Source of the DNA: an uncultured Christensenella sp.
GTDB taxonomy: Bacteria; Bacillota; Clostridia; Christensenellales; UBA3700
Assembly: GCA_910583735.1 (NCBI GenBank)
Contig: CAJTXS010000029.1
Location: 1-17,980, forward strand
Direction: 5' to 3'
Length of the DNA stretch: 17,980 bases
Below the pieces are notes generated by a model, which worked only from the letters and a program-made list of their open reading frames with translations, did not search any database and was not told the DNA's origin. Position numbers and translations under genes: made by a program. Below, piece by piece: positions 7,725 to 15,034 of this stretch (position 1 is its first letter; every line of letters begins with the position of its first letter).

Positions 7725-7992
7725 GAGCGAAAACCACGCTTTTCGTGAGCGATACCGCGAAAAATACGAGCGGTGCGAGCGAAGTATTTTTATCTCGGAA
7801 AGGGTGAATTTTTATGCGCTGCTCTTATTAGTGTTATTACAGATATTGCGCATAAAAAGAGGGGAAACCGCACTTTTAATGTGTGGTGTCCCCTCCGAGT
7901 AATCGCTAATATGAGGCGGTACTCTTATAATTCCTATTGCAGACTTTTGTCCGCCGAATATTACGTCTGGCGGTTAGCGCGTCTGGCGATTA
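7725..7992 (+). repeat. Compound hairpin repeat, copy 2 (uninterrupted)
   Basis: This is a second copy of the block at 7291-7713, beginning GAGCGAAAACCACGC. It includes the closed stem GAGGGG-AA-ACCGCAC / GTGTGGT-GT-CCCCTC (7859-7895). It ends in a weaker version of the terminal inverted repeat: TAATCGCTA at 7900-7908 against TGGCGATTA at 7984-7992, with inner arms TAATATGAGGCGG and CCGCCGAATATTA. Its right end overlaps the TAA stop codon of the minus-strand DUF3343 gene at 7990-7992. Confidence 0.8.
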
Positions 7993-8253
7993 GAGTATTT
8001 TTGTCACTATTTTCCTCCCCTCGCTCCACTCGATAGACACGACCGCCTTGATTGCGACTCTCATGCCCATCGACGTAAGAGCGGATAGTGCCGCGCTCAT
8101 GTCGGCGTATGCCAATCTGAGCGACAGTCCGCACGATCCGTCTGCTTCTCGCGGCGTATTCACGATAGTGGAATGTATGCCGCGCGTACTGAGTCTGCCG
8201 CGCGCTTCGACGGCGTAAGAGCGCGAAGAAAACGCTATTATGATATATTTCAT
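7990..8253 (-). CDS. DUF3343 family protein, putative Se/S carrier-like
   Basis: This 87-aa protein matches the DUF3343 pattern: an N-terminal strand (MKYIIIAFSS), a helix, then TPREADGSCGLSLR with the family's key cysteine at C41. Members are annotated as putative selenium or sulfur carriers and often sit beside cysteine desulfurases or in selenium-related clusters. Here it is divergent from a cysteine desulfurase gene, with 91 bp between the start codons. That supports a sulfur- or selenium-transfer partnership, but this is inference. A good ribosome site (GGAG) precedes the ATG. The stop codon TAA lies within the right arm of the adjoining hairpin repeat. Confidence 0.82.
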   Translation of the reverse strand: MKYIIIAFSSRSYAVEARGRLSTRGIHSTIVNTPREADGSCGLSLRLAYADMSAALSALTSMGMRVAIKAVVSIEWSEGRKIVTKIL

Positions 8254-8297
8254 AAGGAAAATTCTCCTTTGTTATAAAAATGTATGCCGTCTTATAT

Positions 8298-8303
8298 ATT
8301 ATA
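8298..8303 (-). promoter_or_regulatory. Possible -10 box for the DUF3343 gene
   Basis: On the minus strand TATAAT occurs at 8303-8298, 45 bp before the DUF3343 start, but no good -35 box lies at the right spacing. On the plus strand TTATAA-17-TATATT (8272-8300) could serve the desulfurase gene, also weakly. The divergent spacer clearly must hold both start signals. Confidence 0.35.
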
Positions 8304-8344
8304 CTGATGACCGTCTCTCGGCGGTTACTTAACGGAGGTTAAAT

Positions 8345-9481
8345 ATGATATATTTCGACAATGCGGCAACGGGCAGATTTAAGCCTCGCAGTATGTACGA
8401 CGTAATGCTCACTTGCCTGCACAGCGCCGCCAATCCCGGCAGAAGCGGTCACCCCGACAGCCTTAAAGCGGCGCAGTACGTATACGACGCGAGGCAGTAT
8501 ATTAAGAGCTCTTTCGGATGCCGAAGCGGCGAAGCAATCTTCACAAGTAATTGTACCGAAGCACTCAATCTTGCAATATTAGGGCGGCTGCGGATGTATA
8601 AAGGACAGCGCGTCAACGTGATATTCACCTCATACGAGCACAACAGCGTGCTCCGTCCGCTGAGCGCTCTCAAAGGCGAGCTTGACATTACTCTCACCGA
8701 GATTATGCCGAGAGAGAGGGAGATAGACGCGCGCGATATAGATGCTGCCGTTACCCCCGATACTAAGCTGATAATTACCTCGCACGTATCAAATGTGACG
8801 GGCTACTCGGTAGATATCGAGGCTGTGGGCGCGATTGCGAGAAAGCACGGCGTGCCTTACCTCGTCGACTGCGCACAGTCTGCGGGACATCTGCGTATAG
8901 ATATGGATAAGGCGGGAGTATCGCTGTTGGCGTCGGCGGGACACAAAGGACTGCACGGTCCGCAAGGAAGCGGCTTTCTGCTGATAGCGGAGGGCATCGA
9001 CATTATGCCTATCAAGTACGGCGGCACGGGCACGGACAGCTTAAGTCTGATTCAGCCCAAAGAGCTGCCCGAAGCATACGAAAGCGGCACGCTGGACACA
9101 CCCGCAATCGCGGGGCTGCACGCGTCGTGTAAGTGGACGGACGACAACTTTATCACCGTCAACTCGCGCATCCGCTCATACTGCTCGGAGCTCAATTACG
9201 CCCTGCCCCGCATCAAGGGAGTGCGCATGTACTCCTCGCCTGCGAGCAATCTTGTGACATTCTCAATCGACTCGCTCACCTCTGTGGACGTGGCGGATAT
9301 GCTATCGGACGCGGACTTCGCGGTGAGGAGCGGGCTGCACTGCGCGCCGCTCGCCCATAAATATCTGGGCACGCAAGAGGACGGATTGGTAAGGGTGAGC
9401 CCAGGATTCAACAACAGTACGGCGCAAGTCAACGCGCTGATTCGCAATATCGAAAAGCTGGCGGCAAGCGTAAGCCGCTGA
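8345..9481 (+). CDS. Cysteine desulfurase-like class V aminotransferase (EF2568 type)
   Basis: This 378-aa PLP enzyme should remove sulfur (or selenium) from cysteine (selenocysteine), forming a persulfide for transfer. Visible residues are H99 (YEHN) stacking on PLP, D175 (VDCAQ) holding the pyridine nitrogen, the Schiff-base lysine K201 (SAGHKGLHGPQG) and the catalytic cysteine C333 (SGLHCAPLAHK). The opening YFDNAAT and ANPGRSGH are typical of the TIGR01977/EF2568 branch, which in some Firmicutes accompanies selenium-dependent molybdenum hydroxylase genes; none of those are in this window. GGAGGTTAAAT precedes the ATG. It is divergent from the DUF3343 gene and followed after 52 bp by two small genes, probably in one transcript. 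Confidence 0.93.
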   Translation: MIYFDNAATGRFKPRSMYDVMLTCLHSAANPGRSGHPDSLKAAQYVYDARQYIKSSFGCRSGEAIFTSNCTEALNLAILGRLRMYKGQRVNVIFTSYEHNSVLRPLSALKGELDITLTEIMPREREIDARDIDAAVTPDTKLIITSHVSNVTGYSVDIEAVGAIARKHGVPYLVDCAQSAGHLRIDMDKAGVSLLASAGHKGLHGPQGSGFLLIAEGIDIMPIKYGGTGTDSLSLIQPKELPEAYESGTLDTPAIAGLHASCKWTDDNFITVNSRIRSYCSELNYALPRIKGVRMYSSPASNLVTFSIDSLTSVDVADMLSDADFAVRSGLHCAPLAHKYLGTQEDGLVRVSPGFNNSTAQVNALIRNIEKLAASVSR

Positions 9482-9533
9482 ACCGCTTTGCGCGGGCAAG
9501 CGGCGCGCAAGCAACTATTACGGGAGGCAATAT

Positions 9534-9830
9534 ATGAAAAAGGTGAAGCATAACTACGGCGGCGACGGCGCCGACAATACGGGCGGCGCGGGCACAAGCG
9601 CACACTTCGGCAATAACGACAGCACGCAAGGAACGTCCGACGCATACGACCGCTATGCGGGTATGAACCGCGACCAATTGATGGGCGAAATGTATAAGGA
9701 AGCGGCTAAGTCGAGAGCGAGCGGGATGAGCAATGACGACCTCGAGAGCTTCTACGGGAAAGTCGCGCCCGCAATGAACGAGGAGCAACGCGCCAACCTG
9801 CGCTCGCTCATCGAAAAGCTGAAGGTATAA
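9534..9830 (+). CDS. Small protein of unknown function, low-complexity N-terminus plus helical C-terminus
   Basis: This 98-aa protein is not recognised with confidence. Residues 1-45 are rich in Gly, Asn, Asp, Ser and Thr and likely disordered. Residues 46-98 (starting NRDQLMGEMYKEAAK) look like two or three amphipathic helices, ending SLIEKLKV. It has no cysteine, signal peptide or membrane segment. GGGAGG lies 7 bases before the ATG. It follows the desulfurase gene by 52 bp and precedes the next small gene by 5 bp, so all three are likely co-transcribed. A role with the desulfurase, as an adaptor or carrier, is only suggested by position. Confidence 0.72.
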   Translation: MKKVKHNYGGDGADNTGGAGTSAHFGNNDSTQGTSDAYDRYAGMNRDQLMGEMYKEAAKSRASGMSNDDLESFYGKVAPAMNEEQRANLRSLIEKLKV

Positions 9831-9835
9831 GCGCT

Positions 9836-10069
9836 ATGGATATGCAAAGTATAATGTCTATGATGCAGGGCGGCGGAAACACCGAAGCTATGCTCAAAGC
9901 CATGGGCGGAAGCAACCCGCAGATGGCAGGGCTCATGCCTATGCTCATGAATATGAACAACCGAAACCAGCCCGCCTACGGCAAAGCGCAGACCTTTAAG
10001 CCGCAAAAAGAAATAACAGACCTTACCCTGACCTGCGGCAATGATTGCGGTTGGGACGGCGATATGTAG
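9836..10069 (+). CDS. Small Met-rich protein with a C-terminal CxxxC motif, unknown function
   Basis: This 77-aa protein is not recognised. Residues 1-40 hold 12 methionines (13 of 77 in all), interspersed with Gly and Asn. The tail has two cysteines, C67 and C71, in TCGNDCGWDGDM. Such a layout could bind a soft metal or carry a thiol or persulfide, but no function is claimed. It starts 5 bp after the previous small gene, with a weak GAAGG site. A second ATG at 9842 is possible. A GC-rich hairpin (10053-10076) spans its stop codon. Confidence 0.66.
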   Translation: MDMQSIMSMMQGGGNTEAMLKAMGGSNPQMAGLMPMLMNMNNRNQPAYGKAQTFKPQKEITDLTLTCGNDCGWDGDM

Positions 10070-10076
10070 CCGTCCC
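10053..10076 (+). other. Hairpin spanning the stop codon of the Met-rich gene
   Basis: GGGACGGC (10053-10060) pairs with GCCGTCCC (10069-10076) around an 8-base loop that contains most of the TAG stop codon. No T-run follows, so it is not a standard intrinsic terminator. It may protect the mRNA end or weakly end transcription. The next 270 bases are AT-rich, with no gene and no clear terminator. Confidence 0.6.
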
Positions 10077-10345
10077 CTGTCAATCGGCGCTTATTAAATC
10101 AAGGTCGCCAATAAATATTAAGGCTGCTTAAAGTAAGTAATTACAAATTACAATCGCTTAGCGGTTAAAATATGATTATTAGGGCGCGTGTCAATATATC
10201 GGGTGAATATTTCAACCCAATATAACACAGACTGATTGCCGTATCGAATGTATACAGCATGTTAATGCGCCATAAAGCAGCGAAATCACAGATAATTTTT
10301 CAAATCAAACCCAAAATCATTATGATAACGCATAAAAACAAAAAT

Positions 10346-11035
10346 TCACATTATCAAAGCGCGTACGATATCGCCCCTTAAGATGTTAAGCTCGGCGCAG
10401 TCACAGTCGCGCTCTATTGCGGGAATATCTATATAAGTATTGAAAATCACATTGCAAGGGCTCCCCCCGAGTACGATTACTCTGTCCGCGCACATCAGAG
10501 CTTCCTCTATATCGTGAGTGACGAACAGCGCTGTGCAAGCGGGGAACTTGGTGGATATGAAGCGGGAGATTATTCCGCGTTTTACCGCGATATCGAGAGC
10601 GCGAAAGGGTTCGTCCATGAGCAAGGTGTCGCCGCCGCATGCGAACGCGCGCGCAAGCGCCGCTCTTCCTGCCTCTCCGCCGCTGATCTTTGCGGGGTAC
10701 TTATCCTTGATGTGGGCGATGCCCATCGCGCTAAGCGCAAACATCGCAGCTTGCTCGGCGCTCTCCCTATCTCCGCCGAGGGCGTACATTATATTGCCGA
10801 GCACGGTCAAATTGGGCAGCAATCTGCTCTGCTGAAAGACGTAGGATACGCGTCCCTGTCCGCTTATGCTTCCGCCGTAGCCTATAAGGCGCGCCGTAGC
10901 GTGCAGCAACGTCGTCTTGCCGCAGCCGCTCCTGCCCAGAATACACACGGTCTGCCCCGCCTCTATGCTCAAATTAAACTTATCGAATATGACCTGCCCG
11001 CCGTAGCTTACGCATAAATCCTTAATATCAAGCAT
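10346..11035 (-). CDS. ABC importer ATPase, SsuB/ThiZ/TauB class
   Basis: This 229-aa ATPase should energise the adjacent permease at the cytoplasmic face. All core motifs are intact: Walker A GRSGCGKTT, Q-loop VFQQSRLLP, signature ISGGEAGRAALARA (ISGGE for LSGGQ), Walker B LLMDEP and H-loop VTHD. It is short, with no regulatory tail, as usual for nitrate/sulfonate/taurine/thiamine-precursor importers. Its start overlaps the permease end by 8 bp, so the two are translationally coupled. It is the last gene of the operon. The substrate is not set by this gene. Confidence 0.93.
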   Translation of the reverse strand: MLDIKDLCVSYGGQVIFDKFNLSIEAGQTVCILGRSGCGKTTLLHATARLIGYGGSISGQGRVSYVFQQSRLLPNLTVLGNIMYALGGDRESAEQAAMFALSAMGIAHIKDKYPAKISGGEAGRAALARAFACGGDTLLMDEPFRALDIAVKRGIISRFISTKFPACTALFVTHDIEEALMCADRVIVLGGSPCNVIFNTYIDIPAIERDCDCAELNILRGDIVRALIM

Positions 11036-11807
11036 CGCTCCACCTCACGCACACCTTACGTATAAGTACTATCAGCGCCTCGAGAATCGCCGACAGTACA
11101 ATCGCTACCAGCGTCCAGGCAAAGAGGACGTCCGTCTCGAGATAGAGATTGCTCATATTCATCGCCTGTCCTATACTCGCCGCCGTGCCCGACATCACCT
11201 CGCCCGCTACCGTGAGCTTGAGAGTGAGCGACAGCGTGGACCGCACCGAAGTGAGTATATCCGGCAGTACGAGAGGGATATACATCTGCGTAATCTGCCT
11301 GCGAAGCGGCACGCCGTAGACGCGCGACATCTGCACCAGCTGCCTGTCTACGCCGTCTATCGCGCCCAATATATTGGTATACAGCAGCGGGCAAATGATA
11401 ACAACGCATACAGCGACAGGTAAAATATTGTTGCTCATCCACAAAAGGCACAGCAAAATCACCGACATGGTGGGCACCGCGCGCGATATCGCAATCAGCG
11501 GAGAAAGCAGCTTACGCACGGGTGCGAACAACGCCGCGCACACCGCGCCGACCAGCGCGAGGGCAAGCGATATAGCATAGCCTATCACCGTGCGCAGCAG
11601 CGTGAACGCCGCCGCGGCATAGAAGTCGCCCGATGACAGCAATCGACCCAAGCCCTCAAACGTAGCGCTTATCGAGGGTATAATGAGAGGCTTGTCAACC
11701 GCAGCCGCAATAATCGCCCATATCGCAAATATGAGCGCTAACGTAATCAGCGGATACAGCGCGCCGATTACGCCTATAATGCGACTGTCCCTCTTGGCTT
11801 GCTTCAC
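11028..11807 (-). CDS. ABC importer permease, SsuC/ThiX class
   Basis: This 259-aa membrane protein has about six transmembrane segments in the BPD_transp_1 fold. The cytoplasmic coupling-helix region resembles the EAA motif around QLVQMSRVYGVPLRRQ, followed by YIPLVLPDILT. The start is GTG at 11807, chosen because AGGAG lies 5 bases upstream. A 240-bp gap separates it from the binding-protein gene upstream, unusual for such an operon. The ATPase gene follows with an 8-bp overlap. Confidence 0.92.
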   Translation of the reverse strand: MKQAKRDSRIIGVIGALYPLITLALIFAIWAIIAAAVDKPLIIPSISATFEGLGRLLSSGDFYAAAAFTLLRTVIGYAISLALALVGAVCAALFAPVRKLLSPLIAISRAVPTMSVILLCLLWMSNNILPVAVCVVIICPLLYTNILGAIDGVDRQLVQMSRVYGVPLRRQITQMYIPLVLPDILTSVRSTLSLTLKLTVAGEVMSGTAASIGQAMNMSNLYLETDVLFAWTLVAIVLSAILEALIVLIRKVCVRWSDA

Positions 11808-12047
11808 TTATTCTCCTCTAACTTTGCGCCGATATTGCAATCGACAATGCCTGTGTATGTCCGATACTATGATACGCCTTACCGCTTGAGCCGATACGCA
11901 GAATAGCCTACATCGTCCCGAAACGGTATCTGCCTAAGCTGCTCCTATACAGCCGTCCGATTGCGCCGCAGCGGCGGTCCGCATATGCATCTAACGCCGC
12001 ACTATATACAATAATATATCAATGGCAGGCGCCCTAATAGCATAATA

Positions 12048-13061
12048 TTAGTTGACGCCGTAATAAAAGCCGCTATCCTTGGACGGTATGCTGCCGCCGA
12101 TTGCGGCGGGCTTAATCGAGTGAACTCTGACCAGCGTGGACAGATATTCGTCATATCCGCTTGCATCTGCAATAGGAGTGACGGACACGTTGCACCTGCG
12201 GGCAATCGCGCCGTTGATAGAGGCGGCAAGCGATGTCGCCTCATAGTTGCTCTTGATTGCCGTATAGGCTGCGCTCGCGCCCTCGTCGGTCACGATGGTC
12301 TGCGCGTTGGTCTGCAATGCGCTCAAAAGCGCCGCTATAAGCTCGCTGTCCTCGGCTATGGAAGCCTTGGCGATGAGCACCGCTTGAGAGTATCCACCGC
12401 CGCACAGCGTCTGCAAGCTGCCCTTGTCGCCGAGACCGTTCTTGACGGCGGCGATAGATACGGCGGGCTCGCCCACTATACCGTAATAATCCGCGCTCTC
12501 CTTGGACTTGACAGCCCTTATAGCCGCCGCTCCGTCCGCCGCGTAGCAGAGCGTAACTTTGCCCGCTTGAGGCGTAGCGACCGCCGCGTCGGAACCGATG
12601 TCGCACGCTATGCCGCTGTCCGCAAGCAGACGCTCGAACATCAGCGCGGGCACGCTGCCCTGTCCTATGCTGTATACCACTTTGCCGACCAAGTCGCTCG
12701 CAGACGTTATGTCCGCAGCACCGCTGCCGCCGATAAAGTAGAGATTGCCGTGCGTGACGGTGGCTATCACCTTGATGTCCGCGCCCTTATTGAAGAGATT
12801 GGCGGCAAGATTGGACGGTACGATCGCAAGGTCGGCGTCGGCTGCAAACTGCTGAATCTTATCCGACTGCACTATGCTCGTCTTAACGGTTGTCTCGCCG
12901 TGGGCGAAGCCTCCCGCTATGCCCGCAACCGCGAGCGCAGGCGCGCCGTCGGGCGCATATAACGTATACTCGGCGTCGTCCCTGCACGCCGTCAAGCCGA
13001 ATACGCCTGCTATCGCAAGCGCAAGTACGCATGCAAGCGCGAGTAATCTCATTCTTTTCAT
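12048..13061 (-). CDS. Lipoprotein substrate-binding protein, NMT1/SsuA-like ABC importer component
   Basis: The 337-aa product starts with a signal peptide (MKRMRLLALACVLALAIAG) and lipobox LTAC, giving the lipid-anchored cysteine C26. It would sit on the outer face of the membrane and deliver ligand to the permease. The body resembles the NMT1/THI5-like or SsuA fold: VPSNLAANLFNKGADIKVIATV, then a GKVVYSIGQGSVP hinge-like region. This class binds sulfonates, nitrate or thiamine pyrimidine precursors; the ligand here cannot be set. The ATG at 13061 is chosen over 13082 because GGAGG lies 6 bases upstream and the TM1266 stop is 1 base away. Confidence 0.88.
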   Translation of the reverse strand: MKRMRLLALACVLALAIAGVFGLTACRDDAEYTLYAPDGAPALAVAGIAGGFAHGETTVKTSIVQSDKIQQFAADADLAIVPSNLAANLFNKGADIKVIATVTHGNLYFIGGSGAADITSASDLVGKVVYSIGQGSVPALMFERLLADSGIACDIGSDAAVATPQAGKVTLCYAADGAAAIRAVKSKESADYYGIVGEPAVSIAAVKNGLGDKGSLQTLCGGGYSQAVLIAKASIAEDSELIAALLSALQTNAQTIVTDEGASAAYTAIKSNYEATSLAASINGAIARRCNVSVTPIADASGYDEYLSTLVRVHSIKPAAIGGSIPSKDSGFYYGVN

Positions 13062-13062
13062 A

Positions 13063-13323
13063 TCATACCTCCGATATTTCAAATGCGGTAAGCGCAGACT
13101 TTACGCTTACGCCGTTAAGTTTTCCAAGTTTTCCGCTGAGCGCGGATATCGCCTCTCCGCTGCCTTTCACGATGACGGATATGGCGTTGATATTATTCTC
13201 CTTATCGGGTACGCCCATTCTGCCGACTATAATATCCGAATAGTCGGACAGCAGCGACTGCACTTTGCCAGCCGTCTCCTTGTCGGGTCTGAGCACTATG
13301 CCTATAACTCCCACTCTCAACAT
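13063..13323 (-). CDS. TM1266-family small regulator-like protein (ACT-type ferredoxin-like fold)
   Basis: This 86-aa protein matches the TM1266 family, also called iron-only hydrogenase system putative regulator: RVGVIGIVL at the start, then IIVGRMGVPDKE, INAISVIVKG, LSGKLGKLNGVSVKSALT. The fold is ACT/NikR C-terminal-like. It has no DNA-binding domain of its own, so regulation by ligand-sensing or a partner is inferred. No FeFe-hydrogenase maturation gene is in the window. It leads the importer operon, ending 1 bp before the binding-protein start, with GAGGTG 4 bases before its ATG. A terminator hairpin lies just upstream, so the whole operon appears to be under transcription attenuation. 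Confidence 0.88.
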   Translation of the reverse strand: MLRVGVIGIVLRPDKETAGKVQSLLSDYSDIIVGRMGVPDKENNINAISVIVKGSGEAISALSGKLGKLNGVSVKSALTAFEISEV

Positions 13324-13338
13324 ATTTCACCTCGCAAT

Positions 13339-13375
13339 AAAAAATCCGCTCCCGCCGAATAAGCAAAGGAGCGGA
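13339..13375 (-). terminator. Attenuator-like intrinsic terminator before the TM1266-ABC operon
   Basis: On the minus strand TCCGCTCC (13375-13368) pairs with GGAGCGGA (13352-13345) across a 15-nt loop and is followed by a T6 run (13344-13339). The TM1266 start ATG is only 16 nt beyond. An alternative hairpin, AGCGG (13387-13383) with CCGCT (13374-13370), would take the terminator's left arm, as would AGGAG (13400-13396) with CTCCT (13371-13367). The terminator and the alternatives are mutually exclusive, which is the usual layout of a riboswitch or attenuator. Confidence 0.8.
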
Positions 13376-13823
13376 CTTAATACCGCTGTATTGACCTCCT
13401 GCTCTCCGACTGCTCATCGATACGGAATATTGATAGTTATTATTAATCTTCGGAGTAGGACTGCTCTTCCTCCTCGGATATATCGCGGCGCAACTTGCTC
13501 GCCGCCGCATGTCGCCACGGCATCGGCTTGTGCTATGCCTTAAGTCGCTCGATGCGCCTAAGTCGCAACGTTAGTCTCCTCACAGATTGTTTGAGCTCGC
13601 CTCTAACGGCTGACTGCCGACTTTGTATCGACGCCGACCGCCGGAATGCCTGTCAACTCATCACGTCGCAATACTTATCCGGACGCAATCGCACGAGTGT
13701 CCGACATACGCGCCCTTGCTATACTTGACCTATGCCGTAATTAAGTCATATATTGCCCATAGCATAACGTCTTATATATAATACCTTATTAATATAGACG
13801 AAAGATATTGCAATTGCAACCGT
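13376..13823 (-). promoter_or_regulatory. Long intergenic leader region, probable regulatory RNA
   Basis: These 448 bases between the malic enzyme stop and the attenuator hold no credible gene. Small frames in them (13202-13510 minus, 13495-13728 plus) lack ribosome sites or overlap. The minus strand has several small stems, such as GCGGCG/CGCCGC at about 13486-13508 and GGCAT/ATGCC at about 13518-13538. I do not recognise any known aptamer, and I did not find a convincing promoter. The role as a leader is inferred from the attenuator. Confidence 0.5.
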
Positions 13824-14987
13824 TTACGCCCTGACTACACCCTCTTTTACCGCCTGAGCCGCTACGGCACGGGCAACAGCCTCGCCCACTCTGGGGTCGA
13901 ACGCCTTGGGTATAATATAATCGGCGCTGAGCTCGCCGTCGCTCACAAGAGATGCGATGGCGTCGCTGGCGGCAAGTTTCATGCCCTCGGTAATAGCCTT
14001 GGCCTTGCTGTCCAATGCGCCTCTGAATATGCCGGGGAACGCGAGCACGTTATTTATCTGATTGGGATAGTCGGAGCGTCCCGTGCCTATCACGGCGGCG
14101 CCGCCCGCAGCTGCCTCGCTCGGCATTATCTCGGGCACGGGATTGGACATGGCAAAGACTATCGCCTTATCCGCCATGGTCGATACCATCTCCGCGGTGA
14201 CCGTGCCGGGACCCGACACGCCTATGAGTATGTCGCTGCCCTTGAGCGCTTCCGCCACGCCGCCGCGTATGTTAGCCTTATTGGTAATCTCCGCAAGCGC
14301 GGTCTTGGACTTATCCATGCCGTCCCTGCCGCGGTAGAGTATGCCCTTGCGGTCTACCATAATCACATTGCCTATGCCGCAGCTAAGCAGCAGCCTGCCT
14401 ATCGCAGCTCCCGCAGCGCCCGTGCCGAGTATGGTAGCGGTGGAGTTGCTTATATCCTTGCCTACGAGCTTGAGCGCGTTCTTCAACCCCGCGAGCACAA
14501 CTACAGCCGTGCCGTGTTGGTCGTCGTGGAATACGGGGATATCCAATCTCTGCTTAAGCGCCTCTTCTATCTCGAAGCAGCGGGGCGCGGATATGTCCTC
14601 GAGGTTAATGCCGCCGAAGGTGGGCGCCAAGTTGGCGACCGTGTCGATTATCTCCTGCGTATCTTGAGTGGCAAGCGATATGGGGAATGCGTCCACTCCG
14701 CCGAAACGCTTAAAGAGCACGCACTTGCCTTCCATGACGGGCATGCCCGCCAAGCCGCCGATATTGCCCAGTCCCAGTACCGCCGAGCCGTCGGTAACCA
14801 CCGCGACGAGATTGTGCCTGCGGGTGTATTCCCAGCACTTGTCGGGGTCGGCGTTGATGGCGAGGCAGGGCTCCGCTACGCCCGGCGTGTATGCCAGCGA
14901 CAAGTCCTCAGCCGTCTCCACGGGTACGGACGAGATCACCTCTATCTTACCGCGCCACTGCGCATGCAAATCCAACGCTTTACTCAT
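13824..14987 (-). CDS. Malic enzyme (short bacterial type)
   Basis: This 387-aa enzyme should decarboxylate malate to pyruvate with NAD(P). Residues seen: the catalytic Tyr33 in LAYTPGVAEP, Lys88 and Lys93 in EGKCVLFKRF, metal ligands E130/D131 in NLEDISAPRC and D155/D156 in FHDDQHGT, and the Rossmann motif GTGAAG (188-193). An acidic D212 ends the second strand (MVDRKG), which points towards NAD but does not settle it. The start ATG at 14987 is preferred over 15020 because AGGAG lies 8 bases upstream. It appears to be a single-gene unit with its own promoter at 15035-15064. Confidence 0.95.
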   Translation of the reverse strand: MSKALDLHAQWRGKIEVISSVPVETAEDLSLAYTPGVAEPCLAINADPDKCWEYTRRHNLVAVVTDGSAVLGLGNIGGLAGMPVMEGKCVLFKRFGGVDAFPISLATQDTQEIIDTVANLAPTFGGINLEDISAPRCFEIEEALKQRLDIPVFHDDQHGTAVVVLAGLKNALKLVGKDISNSTATILGTGAAGAAIGRLLLSCGIGNVIMVDRKGILYRGRDGMDKSKTALAEITNKANIRGGVAEALKGSDILIGVSGPGTVTAEMVSTMADKAIVFAMSNPVPEIMPSEAAAGGAAVIGTGRSDYPNQINNVLAFPGIFRGALDSKAKAITEGMKLAASDAIASLVSDGELSADYIIPKAFDPRVGEAVARAVAAQAVKEGVVRA

Positions 14988-15034
14988 ATTACTATCTCCT
15001 ATTACGCCTAAATGCGGCAATTTATCTTAAAATC

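Noticed and set aside
7693..8036. Two small plus-strand frames (69 and 87 codons)
   Set aside because: Both run through the hairpin repeats and overlap the end of the DUF3343 gene. There is no ribosome site, and the frames are not kept in the sister repeat.
13376..13420. T-box antiterminator
   Set aside because: The layout is similar (a GGAGG arm, a 7-nt bulge, an AGCGG/CCGCT arm, then a competing terminator). However, the bulge reads TCAATAC instead of TGGNACC and cannot pair with the tRNA NCCA end. No specifier-loop stem was recognised upstream.
13495..13728. A 77-codon plus-strand frame in the leader region
   Set aside because: It has no ribosome site or recognisable motif, an odd Cys/Arg-rich composition, and lies opposite the probable leader RNA.
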